64,000 nucleotides of DNA from Rhodobacteraceae bacterium EL53 (GTDB lineage Bacteria; Pseudomonadota; Alphaproteobacteria; Rhodobacterales; Rhodobacteraceae). Where the stretch lies: positions 124,001 to 188,000 of the forward strand of contig OMPR01000006.1 of the NCBI GenBank assembly GCA_900313015.1, given 5' to 3'. Each line of letters opens with the position of its first letter. The stretch's first letter is position 1. Below the pieces are notes generated by a model. That model was given only the letters and a program-made list of their open reading frames with translations, was not told the origin of the DNA and ran no database searches. Shown one piece after another: positions 37,901-46,077 of the stretch. Made by a program: the position numbers and the translations under genes.

Positions 37901-38195
37901 ACGCATCGTTGAAATACCCAAACGCCTTGAGGTGATCCGAACGTTCCTGCGGATCAGTTGGAATTTCAGATTGAACCGGATTCACCAACCCATCTCGAAT
38001 GGCATCCATCATTGCTTGAAATTCGCCCATCGCATTGACGATGCTGTCGGGCTGGTCCGGGCGATGAAAGCTGAGTTGCTGTTGCGCCGGTGCTGACGAC
38101 AGATCAGGAAGACCGGACCTGCGCTGCAATCGCTCCAACGGATACGATCCCAAATGCACCGGTCTTTTCTTATCTGAGAATATGCGCATGCCCAT
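34983..38195 (-). CDS. self-sufficient reductive dehalogenase fused to flavin and 2Fe-2S reductase
   Basis: A 1070-residue fusion. Residues about 85-270 and 395-552 resemble each other and look like an internal duplication of the cobalamin-binding dehalogenase fold. Two 4Fe-4S sites follow: Cys559/562/565/569 (CESCNKCARECP) and Cys595/608/611/615 (CGRCMKTCP). Residues about 740-960 are a ferredoxin-reductase module with RQYSMSGNP for flavin and MGGGIGITPM for NAD(P). The C-terminus is a 2Fe-2S domain with Cys1019/1024/1027 and Cys1055. This is the build of catabolic, oxygen-tolerant dehalogenases such as Comamonas BhbA and Nitratireductor NpRdhA, which remove halogen from halophenolic compounds. 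No Tat signal is seen, so it is cytoplasmic. ATG 38195 (AGGGGA upstream) is preferred to 38255, which would leave only 21 bases to the divergent LysR gene. Confidence 0.85.
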   Translation of the reverse strand: MGMRIFSDKKRPVHLGSYPLERLQRRSGLPDLSSAPAQQQLSFHRPDQPDSIVNAMGEFQAMMDAIRDGLVNPVQSEIPTDPQERSDHLKAFGYFNDASMIGIGPLPEAALLETPLRNPDIDRLAHALKTRQTKTLASGIDVIMADLRDSMQAVPRPIDGHRHAIVFLYEHMRDPKADEPGSDWIMDAQDHRACLLATENAMVIANYIRLLGFDARAHTATSTDVDLGKLAVSAGLVTSENRDLVAPWLGKRFGLAAITTEMDLAHDRPLAPMADQPWFKTQGPAWWLGAGFAKNAMNRDPYAKRRYVDGAQPFERLKRVDTPTTYIDEENVARVPKRADMFARAQFGDMGKTLQDGAKGGYYVRKAAPSFAQRRALGAFVLLQDGETADGTRPSDAQRNADNLKAASYFLGADAAGLSRCPDWSWYSHDATGEEIVPPHDQAISMIIDQGYETMEGSSGDDWIAVSQSMRAYLRFSLLGGVMAQQIRNLGYKAKAHTVMDGEVLQPPLLLLSGLGEVSRIGEVILNPYLGPRLKSGAVTTDMPMAHDRPIDFGLQKFCESCNKCARECPSGAITAGPKRMFNGYEIWKSDSQKCATYRITTPGGAMCGRCMKTCPWNLEGIFAEKPFRWAAMNIPSAAPVLAKLDDAVGHGELNDVKKWWWDIELDPDGAYRPTKHPLNRRGLQRDLDLKFEDQTLAVYPAPLAPHPWPYPFAMDREAGIAAYENMISAEEYQARKAAGDLSVVHRYQISGDAPVIRVELSKVDQMTADVTKYEFSSLDGSPLPHWTAGAHLDILVAPEFLRQYSMSGNPTDRSTYQIGVLREDEGRGGSALLHRIFDEGRKVFVSKPINHFELDETATRTFLMGGGIGITPMIAFAHRLHDLGADFELHYSASARAGAGYLDDLATMPWVDRVHLHFSDEGTRADLNAVMAGYQSGWHVYTCGPDRFMDGVMQAAEQQGFPEEARHLEYFSVPEQPEYENHAFTLKLAKSGCELTVPADKDAAEVLNAAGIQVDVKCADGICGVCKCGLLAGEVEHRDFVLSNKQREGAIILCQSRAAKADGVIEIDL

Positions 38196-38255
38196 GATGG
38201 CGTCCCCTGTTCGCGTGTTCGTCAGGCCATATCGCGCCATCGACACAAAATCCAT

Positions 38256-38280
38256 TCATGCCTATTAATAGACTGCATGA
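38256..38280. promoter_or_regulatory. inverted repeats in the dehalogenase-LysR gap
   Basis: Arms TCATGC (38256-38261) and GCATGA (38275-38280) flank a perfect ten-base palindrome CTATTAATAG (38262-38271). They lie between the divergent dehalogenase and LysR genes and overlap the LysR start codon. A LysR-type autoregulatory site could sit here. No precise LysR T-N11-A match is certain. Confidence 0.35.
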
Positions 38281-39185
38281 GCAATTTCGATATTACAGAT
38301 CTGGATGGCAAGGTTTTAAAGACCTTTCTGACCATTCTAGAGGAGTCTTCAGTGTCCAAGGCCGCGGACCGTTTGGGGGTGACACAATCTGCCGTCAGTC
38401 ACACCTTGGGCAAGTTGCGCGCAGTGCTGGGTGATCCGCTGTTTGTCCGATCGGGTCAGGGCCTGACACCAACAGAACGGGCAGTGGCCCTGCAAGAGCC
38501 GGTGCAGCGGGTGCTGGATGGGATCAAGGCGCTAACCGATGCGCGCCCTTTTGACCCCAACGCCGAAACCTTACAGTTTCAGATTGCTGCAAATGATCTG
38601 CAACGCGAGCTTATTTTCCCCCAGCTGCTGCGAGAGGCCCGGTCTGAGGGTTTGCGATTGCGGTTGGATTTTGTGCCTTCGGGTGTGCCGGACGCTGCCA
38701 TTTTGCGCAGCGACCGCTGTCAGCTGATGCTTACCCCCATGCCCCCCGATGGGCCCGACATTTTCCAGAAACGTCTGATGCAAAGCGAGATGCGGATATA
38801 TTACGATGCGAGACACCGCGCACCCCCATCAACTTGGGGCGCATATTGTCAGGCCGATCATGTTCAAGTGCGCTTTGCCGATGGGCGCAGTGCGCAGGTG
38901 GTGTTGCGTGGGGTGGATCAGAGCCAGATAAAGGCGCCGGTTTTGACCCTGCCTCACTTCAACGCAATCCCGGCGTTTATTCAGGGCAGTGACCTGATTT
39001 CCACTGATACGGCACTGATGGCGCAGGGACCCTTGGCTGGGTTGGATAACGCCCCGGTGCCATTCCACTGTGAACCCGTCGCGATCTATATGGTCTGGCA
39101 TGAACGCTCGAATGCAGACCCCGCGCATCGCTGGTTGCGGCAGCGAATTGAACGATTGGCGCAACAATTTACGCACGGGATCTAG
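38277..39185 (+). CDS. LysR-family regulator, NodD/PcpR-like
   Basis: A 302-residue regulator. The HTH is SVSKAADRLGVTQSAVSHTLGKLR, followed by DPLFVRSGQGLTPTERA, the form seen in the NodD/PcpR/LinR group, several of which govern chloroaromatic breakdown. It is divergent from the reductive dehalogenase and is most simply its activator. The effector is unknown. The start ATG has no strong ribosome site and may be leaderless or weakly translated, as is common for such regulators. Confidence 0.88.
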   Translation: MSNFDITDLDGKVLKTFLTILEESSVSKAADRLGVTQSAVSHTLGKLRAVLGDPLFVRSGQGLTPTERAVALQEPVQRVLDGIKALTDARPFDPNAETLQFQIAANDLQRELIFPQLLREARSEGLRLRLDFVPSGVPDAAILRSDRCQLMLTPMPPDGPDIFQKRLMQSEMRIYYDARHRAPPSTWGAYCQADHVQVRFADGRSAQVVLRGVDQSQIKAPVLTLPHFNAIPAFIQGSDLISTDTALMAQGPLAGLDNAPVPFHCEPVAIYMVWHERSNADPAHRWLRQRIERLAQQFTHGI

Positions 39186-39211
39186 GCCAGCCGCCCAAAT
39201 ATCGCGAAGCT

Positions 39212-40492
39212 TTAAATATGCCCGCGGGATTTCACCAGATGGGTCAGGGTCGCCCCGGTTTCAAAGAATATCTGACGGGCGCCAGTCAGGGCTTCAGGGT
39301 GGGTCGGGATCGCAGAGATGGGCAATGGATCCGGTGATCCTGACAACAGACTGTCAGCCATGCCCATGCCAAACACAGTGCCCGGACCGATGCCCCGCCC
39401 CGAATAACCGAACACAGCCAAGGCGTTTGGCCCAATCGAAATAATTTTAGGGATGCGATCTGAGGTCATAGCGATGCGCCCGTGCCAGCCAGCCGTCAGC
39501 GGCTGGTCTGCAAGCGCAGGAAACAGCTCGGTCAGTTTGCGTTTGATCCAAGCCTTGTGGGCAAAGCTAGCGATGTGGTCGAGATTCCCCATCGCGCCAA
39601 TCACCAGACGCCCAGCCTGATCCATGCGAAATGACGTCATAATCAGCCCCGTATCCCAGCATCCTTCGCCACCGGCCAGAATGGTGTCGCGCAAACCCTG
39701 TGGCAAAGGGGCCGTGGCATATTGGAAGTAGTTCACGGGAACGTATCTCTGCGCAGAGGCTGACAGATCCTGATGATAGGCATTGGTTGCTTGTATCAGT
39801 GCCTTAGCCTGCACAGTGCCGCCAGCGGTTTCAACCTGCCAAACCCCGCCGTCGTGCTGGATGTACAGTGCTGGGGTTCGCGCATGCAATTGCGCTCCGG
39901 CGGCCACGGCCGCGCGCGCCAATCCCCTGACATATCCAAGCGGCTGAATGGTGCCTGCACGCGGATCAAACAGCGCACCATGAAAGGCAGAAGAGCCCGT
40001 GCGCCGGGTGGCTTCGGCCTGATCCAGTAAAACAACCGGTGCGCCATCTTGGGACAACTGCCGGTGGCGGGTTTGCAGGTTAGCGAACCCTTTGGGCGAA
40101 TGGGCACAATGCAGGGTGCCCTGGCGCACCGGTTCGCATTGAATATCGTGCTGTGCGATCAAGTCGAACACCCGGCTCGGGGCCTCGGCCAGCAGGGTCA
40201 CAAGGCGATCCCCCTGCGACTGTCCCAGATGTTTGCGGATCTCAACCGGGGGCAACCATAAACCAGCATTGGCCAGACCAACATTGCGCCCGGATCCGCC
40301 AGACCCGATCTCCTGCGCCTCGAGCAGGCAGACGGATGCACCGCTTTGCGCCGCTTGCAACGCCGCAGCAACACCAGAATACCCACCGCCGATCACAACG
40401 AGATCAACAGAAGCATCCCACGATAGTGGCGGAGCAGTCACTTTTTCTGCACAAGTTTGGAACCAAATGTTCTGTGCGTTTTCAGGAGTCAA
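39212..40492 (-). CDS. FAD-dependent amine/amino-acid oxidoreductase (DAO family)
   Basis: A 426-residue flavoprotein with an N-terminal dinucleotide site VVIGGGYSGVAAALQAAQSG and a following EAQEIGSGGSGRNVG, plus the C-terminal FGYSGRGIGPGTVFG. This is the DadA/glycine oxidase/PuuB-like type that oxidises secondary or primary amines or amino acids. The ATG at 40492 has no strong Shine-Dalgarno. It ends 26 bases from the convergent LysR gene and is 79 bases downstream of the FabD-like gene on the same strand, so it may be the last gene of that operon. The substrate is unknown. Confidence 0.82.
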   Translation of the reverse strand: MTPENAQNIWFQTCAEKVTAPPLSWDASVDLVVIGGGYSGVAAALQAAQSGASVCLLEAQEIGSGGSGRNVGLANAGLWLPPVEIRKHLGQSQGDRLVTLLAEAPSRVFDLIAQHDIQCEPVRQGTLHCAHSPKGFANLQTRHRQLSQDGAPVVLLDQAEATRRTGSSAFHGALFDPRAGTIQPLGYVRGLARAAVAAGAQLHARTPALYIQHDGGVWQVETAGGTVQAKALIQATNAYHQDLSASAQRYVPVNYFQYATAPLPQGLRDTILAGGEGCWDTGLIMTSFRMDQAGRLVIGAMGNLDHIASFAHKAWIKRKLTELFPALADQPLTAGWHGRIAMTSDRIPKIISIGPNALAVFGYSGRGIGPGTVFGMGMADSLLSGSPDPLPISAIPTHPEALTGARQIFFETGATLTHLVKSRGHI

Positions 40493-40571
40493 TTTCGATC
40501 CTCGGAGTCAGGATATGCCAGCAATGTGGGGTGCAGTTAGAGGGCCCACCCCAACCGGGGCGGCTGGTCGC

Positions 40572-41606
40572 TCATTTCACAACCAAGCCACGTTGATCAT
40601 CGCGACCCATCGAAATCAAGAAGCGATTGGCTGTCTGCGCGGACTGAAAGGCGGCTTTGCTGTCCATGCCCTGCCAATTGGCCAAGGTCAGAGATTGCGC
40701 CACCGCGCCGCCCAAAGTGGTGCCGGGACCGGTGACGATGAACAGATCAGGCGCAAATTCACGCGCAGCTGTTTGAATGGCGCGGCTGAAGTCATACGTC
40801 TCGGTCACCTGATGCCCCAAAGTATAATCCCACAGTTCTTTGATATCACTGGCCCCCGGCCACCAAATTTTACCGCGCCCATCAATCAGGGGGCGGTCCG
40901 GTTGGGTGAACAGATCAATGCCGAGCTGGGCCCGACCTTGCGCCGCAACAGGAGTCTGTAGATGGGTATGAAACGCTGCATGGTTGGCCAACCGCAGCGG
41001 AAACCGATCTTGGGTCAAAGGATTTTCGGCCTCGAATGCCTTGAGCCCCTCTTCGTTGCCAGCAAGGACCAACATACCGCCCAGATCAATGGACAAGGCA
41101 AGTGTGTGCCCTTCGCGCGCGTTGATCTCAGTCACCTGCCTCAACAACGCAGACTTGCGCGCGGGGTCGTTGACCCAGTCGACGTCGGTAAACGGATAGA
41201 CCAATTGACCGCCGATCAGCTGTTCTTGCATCAACGTGCCCATGGTGTTGACGACGCGAAATCCATTTTCAGGGCTGACCGCCCCCGCTACCGCCAAGGC
41301 GATATACCACCCCATGGAATTGCCGGTGACGGCCACAACCTCGATATCATTTGCCAATGCCTGTGCATCGGCCAGTGAGGCGGAATAGATCAGTGGCGAG
41401 GCGACGTCCCCGCGTGAGTATTTTCCAACTGAAAACCTGCTTGCGCCATCCAAGCCCGTTACCGGTTCTTGTCGGGTTTCAGCGCGGATCGCGTCGAATT
41501 CCCGGAACATGTCCATCCGTCCCGCGTGATGGCGGTGTAGGTATCCCAGCTCGGCCTTGTTATAGGTCCCCCGACCGGGGCAGATCACAACAGCGGTGCG
41601 AGTCAT
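40572..41606 (-). CDS. FabD-like acyltransferase lacking the malonate-binding Arg
   Basis: A 344-residue member of the malonyl-CoA:ACP transacylase fold. The nucleophile elbow is VTGNSMGWYIAL (family GHSLG), the catalytic His lies in RLANHAAFHTHL and the C-terminal VTGPGTTLGGAV is typical. In FabD the segment VEMRGKFMQE holds the Arg that grips the malonyl carboxylate; here it reads VNTMGTLMQE, with Met in that place, and the first motif is CPGRGTY rather than PGQGSQ. It may transfer an uncharged acyl group. It overlaps the E1 gene by four bases. There is no ketosynthase or ACP gene nearby, so it is not a normal fatty-acid gene. Confidence 0.78.
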   Translation of the reverse strand: MTRTAVVICPGRGTYNKAELGYLHRHHAGRMDMFREFDAIRAETRQEPVTGLDGASRFSVGKYSRGDVASPLIYSASLADAQALANDIEVVAVTGNSMGWYIALAVAGAVSPENGFRVVNTMGTLMQEQLIGGQLVYPFTDVDWVNDPARKSALLRQVTEINAREGHTLALSIDLGGMLVLAGNEEGLKAFEAENPLTQDRFPLRLANHAAFHTHLQTPVAAQGRAQLGIDLFTQPDRPLIDGRGKIWWPGASDIKELWDYTLGHQVTETYDFSRAIQTAAREFAPDLFIVTGPGTTLGGAVAQSLTLANWQGMDSKAAFQSAQTANRFLISMGRDDQRGLVVK

Positions 41607-43792
41607 GAGCGGGCTCCTGTCAATGCGAGCGCGGCAGCAACAATGCCGTCTTTAGAGGGGAGCGGCGCGGCATAGGCCGGGCCGGTGGCAATAAAGCAAT
41701 CCTCGGCCACGACGCGGGCGGTAGGTTGATCGCTGTGCTCGGCGAACAGCGTCATCAACGCCTCGGAATGGCTGCCGGTGCGGCGACATTCATCCACGAT
41801 CAGTACATGTTTGCAACCTTTTGTCGCCTCGAGCAAGGCTTCAGCGGGCAGCGGCGACAGCCAGCGCATGTCGATGATCCGAGTGCTTTGACCGGCGGCT
41901 TCGAGTTCGGGCAGCGCCTGTTTCGACAGGTAATGCCCGTTGCCGTAGGTGACGATAGCCAAATCGGTTCCATCGCCGTGCACGCCGACCTCACCCAAAC
42001 CGATGCGTTGGTCTGGCGACGGATAGGTCGTCATCCAGCCTCCATCCTGCGCCCCGTACAGATCGCGCATCGGGTAAAGCGCGATGGGTTCCAAGAACAC
42101 CACAACGCGCTGTTCTTCGCGCGCCAATCGCACGCTTTCACGCAGCATCATCGCCGCATCCGCGCCGGTTGAGGGGCAGGCAATGATGACGCCGGGAATG
42201 TCGCGCAGGACGGCTAGTGAGTTGTCGTTGTGAAAATGGCCACCAAATCCCTTTTGATACCCAAGACCAGCGATCCGCAGCACCATTGGGTTGGTGAATT
42301 GACCGTCTGAGAAGAACGGCAGAGTTGCTGCTTCGCCACGGATCTGATCCTCAGCGTTGTGTAGATAGGCCAGGAACTGGATTTCGGGGATCGGGATAAA
42401 TCCGTTGTGTGCCATGCCAATCGCCAGCCCCAGAATGGACTGTTCATCGAGCAGCGTGTCGATCATCCGGTCCGGGCCAAACCGCGCCTGTAGCTTCTGT
42501 GTGACGCCATAGACGCCGCCTTTGCGACCAACGTCTTCCCCCATCATGACGATTTCGCCATGTTCCAGCATCAGATCCGTCAGGGCCCAATTGATGATCC
42601 GGCTCATCGGTTGCGGATCGGCCATGGCACGCATGTCGCCGCCGAAGGCTTCGGCACGGGCTGCGTCGCTGGGGCCGTTGGTGGGCTTACAGTCACGTTT
42701 GGGCGGGATCAGGCTGGCCATGACGGATTTAGCATCGCTCAGGTGGGGGCGCTTGACGGCCTCGGCCGCGACACGATCCACCCGCGCGCAAGTGTCTTGG
42801 TAAATCGACAGGGCCTGTTCGGGACTGAGGGCACCCGCTTGATCCAGCAAACGCACGCTGTGCAGCAATGGGTCATTGGCCTCGTCACTTTCGACCTCGG
42901 ACTTGCTGAGATAGGTAGTCGGAACGTCCGCCCCTGCGTGGCCATAAAGGCGGACGGTTTTGAGGTGCAAGAACGCCGGTTTACGCCGTGTGCGGACATA
43001 TTCGGCTGCCTCTTGAGCAACCGCATGCGCCTCGTAAAGATCCAGACCGTTGGCGCGGAAGTATTTGATGCCGGGGCGATGCTCCATCGAGGTTGCGATC
43101 CACCCTTTGGGGGTTTTGGTCGAGATGCCGATGCCGTTGTCCTCGCAAACAAACAGCAGCGGCAAGGGCACGGATTGCACCGATGTCCATCCCGCTGAAT
43201 TAATCGCGCCCTGCGCGGTGGAATGGTTGGCCGATGCATCCCCAAACGAACAGACGGCGATGCCATTCTCGGGCAGCTCGCGGTGTTCAGGTGCATGGCG
43301 CCGCGCAGCACCCAGACCATAAGCAGCCCCGACCGCCTTGGGCAGGTGGCTGGCGATGGTTGAGGTCTGCGGTGGAATGGTCAGGGCCTTGGAGCCCAGC
43401 ACCTTGTGCCTGCCACCCGAGGTCGGATCCTCGGAAGAGCAGGCAAAGGACAGCAACATATCCCATGCAATCTGTTGCCCCGGCACCTGATCGGCCCGCG
43501 CGATCTGAAACGCAGCGTCACGGTAGTGCAGAAAGGCGATGTCGGTTGGACGCAGGGCATGGGCCACTGCGGCCATGCCTTCGTGACCAGACGATCCGAT
43601 GGTGTAAAATCCCTGCCCCGCCTTTTGCATCGCGCGGCTGGTACGGTCCAGTGCGCGGCTAAGCACCTGCGCCCGGAACAGAGACACCGCTTCGGTGGTG
43701 CTTAACCCCTCCTGCGGGGCGGCGCCTGTCGGAAAGTCGCGCGCAGCCACACGAGACAAGAAATTTTCATGAACGATCTGGGCGCGAGCCAT
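41603..43792 (-). CDS. fused alpha-beta 2-oxoacid dehydrogenase E1, thiamine-diphosphate enzyme
   Basis: A 729-residue fusion. Residues 1 to about 375 are the E1 alpha part, with the thiamine-diphosphate motif SFGDASANHSTAQGAIN and FVCEDNGIGIST. Residues about 395-729 are the E1 beta part (IVMMGEDVGRKGGVYGVTQ, DTLLDEQSILGLAIG, FLEPIALYPMR). Such enzymes decarboxylate pyruvate or branched 2-oxo acids. No E2 lipoyl acyltransferase or E3 gene is in the window, so it may work with distant partners or as a stand-alone carboligase or decarboxylase. It lies between the aminotransferase and the FabD-like gene in one minus-strand operon. Confidence 0.85.
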   Translation of the reverse strand: MARAQIVHENFLSRVAARDFPTGAAPQEGLSTTEAVSLFRAQVLSRALDRTSRAMQKAGQGFYTIGSSGHEGMAAVAHALRPTDIAFLHYRDAAFQIARADQVPGQQIAWDMLLSFACSSEDPTSGGRHKVLGSKALTIPPQTSTIASHLPKAVGAAYGLGAARRHAPEHRELPENGIAVCSFGDASANHSTAQGAINSAGWTSVQSVPLPLLFVCEDNGIGISTKTPKGWIATSMEHRPGIKYFRANGLDLYEAHAVAQEAAEYVRTRRKPAFLHLKTVRLYGHAGADVPTTYLSKSEVESDEANDPLLHSVRLLDQAGALSPEQALSIYQDTCARVDRVAAEAVKRPHLSDAKSVMASLIPPKRDCKPTNGPSDAARAEAFGGDMRAMADPQPMSRIINWALTDLMLEHGEIVMMGEDVGRKGGVYGVTQKLQARFGPDRMIDTLLDEQSILGLAIGMAHNGFIPIPEIQFLAYLHNAEDQIRGEAATLPFFSDGQFTNPMVLRIAGLGYQKGFGGHFHNDNSLAVLRDIPGVIIACPSTGADAAMMLRESVRLAREEQRVVVFLEPIALYPMRDLYGAQDGGWMTTYPSPDQRIGLGEVGVHGDGTDLAIVTYGNGHYLSKQALPELEAAGQSTRIIDMRWLSPLPAEALLEATKGCKHVLIVDECRRTGSHSEALMTLFAEHSDQPTARVVAEDCFIATGPAYAAPLPSKDGIVAAALALTGARS

Positions 43793-43844
43793 TGGGTGAC
43801 CTTTTCTTTAGATATGTAAGTAAGGGCAAACGCCCAGAAACAGG

Positions 43845-45002
43845 TTACAGAGCTTCTACCGCACGGGTGATGCGCACCAATCCTTGCTGCAGACTTTCCC
43901 GCCCGTAGGCAAATGACAAGCGCAGATGTCCCGGCATGCCAAAAGCCCGCCCGGGAACAACCGCAACTCCCGCCTTATCCAGCAAATGTCGGCAGAACTC
44001 CGGATCCGATGGCATTTTTTCCGGGCACTTCGGAAAGACATAAAAAGCGCCGTCCGGCACAGGACACTCCAGCCCTGCGGCGTTCAGGCTGTCGACCATC
44101 ATATCCCGCCGGCTCCGCAGTTCGACCAGACGATCCGCAAGCAGGTCTTGTGGGCCCGTGACTGCGGCCAAAGCCGCCGCCTGTGCGACAGAACACGTCC
44201 CAGAAGTAACCTGCCCTTGAACGGCGGTCATTGCTTTGATTAGGGGCAGTGGCCCAATGGCCCATCCGATCCGCCACCCGGTCATAGAAAACGCTTTGGA
44301 CACACCATTCACGGTCAGAACCCGGTCCGCCAATTTTGGCATCGCCTGTGCAAACGGTGGAAAGGACACGTAGCTCAGGTGTTGATAGATTTCATCCGAG
44401 ATCACCCAGACATGTGGGTGACGGGACAACACATCGGCCAGAGCAAGCAGCTCGGCCTCGGAGTAAATCGCCCCGCTTGGATTGGACGGAGAGTTCAGCA
44501 GCAACCACCTTGTGCGCGGGGTGATGGCCTGTTCCAACTGCGCCGGGGTAAGCTTGAACGCCTGGGCCGCGTCGCAGGTTATAACAACAGCCACCCCGCC
44601 CGCCAGTCTCACCATATCAGCATAAGAGGTCCAGAATGGCGCGGCCATGATCACCTCGTCACCCGGGTTCAACGTCGCCAGAAACGCATTCGCAAGCACC
44701 TGTTTTGCTCCGGTCGAGATCATCACCTGTTCCGTCCCAACCCCAGCCTGACCGGCAACGGCAGCGCGTAAATCTGGTGTCCCTGCGGTAGCGGTGTATC
44801 GGGTCTGTCCCGCCAGCGCGGCCTGATGCGCGGCCTCGACCACATGCGCAGGGGTTGGAAAGTCAGGCTCCCCGGTGCTGAGCGCGATGACATCCACGCC
44901 CTGACGCCGCAACTCCGCTGCGCGCTCGGAAATCTGAACGATCTTGGACAAGGCGATTCCATTCAGACGACCCGCGGGTTGGAATTCAGTATGTGTGTTC
45001 AT
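43845..45002 (-). CDS. class I/II PLP aminotransferase
   Basis: A 385-residue fold-type I aminotransferase of the aspartate/prephenate type. It has STGEPDFPTP near the start, the helix NSPSNPSG, ISDEIYQHL and the PLP lysine in VNGVSKAFSMTGWRIG. The ATG at 45002 (MNTHTEFQ) is preferred because it gives the family length; the frame up to 45095 reads like noise. It is the first gene of the operon with the E1 and acyltransferase and would supply a 2-oxo acid from an amino acid. A LysR regulator is divergent from it. Confidence 0.88.
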   Translation of the reverse strand: MNTHTEFQPAGRLNGIALSKIVQISERAAELRRQGVDVIALSTGEPDFPTPAHVVEAAHQAALAGQTRYTATAGTPDLRAAVAGQAGVGTEQVMISTGAKQVLANAFLATLNPGDEVIMAAPFWTSYADMVRLAGGVAVVITCDAAQAFKLTPAQLEQAITPRTRWLLLNSPSNPSGAIYSEAELLALADVLSRHPHVWVISDEIYQHLSYVSFPPFAQAMPKLADRVLTVNGVSKAFSMTGWRIGWAIGPLPLIKAMTAVQGQVTSGTCSVAQAAALAAVTGPQDLLADRLVELRSRRDMMVDSLNAAGLECPVPDGAFYVFPKCPEKMPSDPEFCRHLLDKAGVAVVPGRAFGMPGHLRLSFAYGRESLQQGLVRITRAVEAL

Positions 45003-45108
45003 CTTTGGAATAGGTCCTTTGACTGACTTTATGCAGCAAGAGCAATATCGCCCTATGATCCAAAGAAAGCGAATGATAATTCGGAAGGAAGGCATGAGGT
45101 AAAGTTAT

Positions 45109-46014
45109 ATGGATATCCCGCGTCGGTTCCTGCCCTCCATCAGCTCTCTGCTTGCATTAGAGGCGGTAGATCGTCTGGGCAGCGCTTCTGCAGCAGCAGA
45201 AGAGTTGTCACTGACACAAAGCGCAATAAGCAGGCAATTGAAGGTGATGGAAGAGCAATTGGATGTCGCACTGATTCAACGCAATCAGATGCGACTACAG
45301 CTGACACCTGCGGCGCAGGAATATGTTATCGAAGCACGCGCAGCGATCCAGAAGTTGGCGCAGGCGTCTCTAAAGCTAAAAGCAAATCCAATGGGCGGAT
45401 CGCTAAACCTGTCCGTCCTGCCTGCATTTGCCATGCATTGGCTTGCTCCACGGCTGAGCGATTTCGCCCGTAAGCACCCCGGTGTCACGATCAACCTGAA
45501 CACGCGGTTGAAGCCGTTTGATTTCACCATGGAACCCTTTGATGCCGCGATCCATTTTGGTGGTCTCGACTGGCCGGGCGTCAATGCGTTGCGGATCATG
45601 CGCGAAGAGGTCGTGCCGGTTTGCGCACCTCACCTTTGCCCCCCAAACCGACGCTCGGCCGAATGGTTGCTGGACGCACCGCTGCTTCACCTCGATACCC
45701 GGGCGAACGCTTGGGAGGCATGGTTTTCAGCACAGGGAATCTCTCCCCCAGCATTGCAGGGCATGCTGTTTGATCAGTTTTCCACAATGATCCCAGCAGC
45801 AATCCACGGGCTGGGTGTGGCACTTCTCCCCAGTTACCTGATCCAGGACGAATTGAGCTCTGGACGGCTCATCAGAGCCTTTGACAGCAAAAGCATCTCA
45901 TTGGGGGATTATTTTCTGGTGTGGCCAAGCACAAGGCCGATGCCGGTGGCTTTTGAGACGTTCCATACCTGGCTACTGGAACAGATTGACGACCTAGACC
46001 CCAGCTTCGGATAG
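45109..46014 (+). CDS. LysR-family regulator, GcvA-like
   Basis: A 301-residue regulator. The HTH is GSASAAAEELSLTQSAISRQLK, followed by a ligand domain with LSVLPAFAMHWLAPRL and FDAAIHFGG, typical of the GcvA subgroup. The GcvA group often governs amino-acid genes. It is divergent from the aminotransferase gene across 106 bases and so is probably the regulator of the aminotransferase-E1-acyltransferase operon. Confidence 0.88.
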   Translation: MDIPRRFLPSISSLLALEAVDRLGSASAAAEELSLTQSAISRQLKVMEEQLDVALIQRNQMRLQLTPAAQEYVIEARAAIQKLAQASLKLKANPMGGSLNLSVLPAFAMHWLAPRLSDFARKHPGVTINLNTRLKPFDFTMEPFDAAIHFGGLDWPGVNALRIMREEVVPVCAPHLCPPNRRSAEWLLDAPLLHLDTRANAWEAWFSAQGISPPALQGMLFDQFSTMIPAAIHGLGVALLPSYLIQDELSSGRLIRAFDSKSISLGDYFLVWPSTRPMPVAFETFHTWLLEQIDDLDPSFG

Positions 46015-46077
46015 TCAGTGGCCTCAGCGCTGTTGCTGCGCGGCTTTTCGCCTTGCGTCCTGCGGACGGCGGGATGT

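Noticed and set aside
40572-41606. Housekeeping fabD
   Set aside because: It lacks the malonate-binding Arg, has a changed first motif and is not with fabG/acpP/fabF genes.
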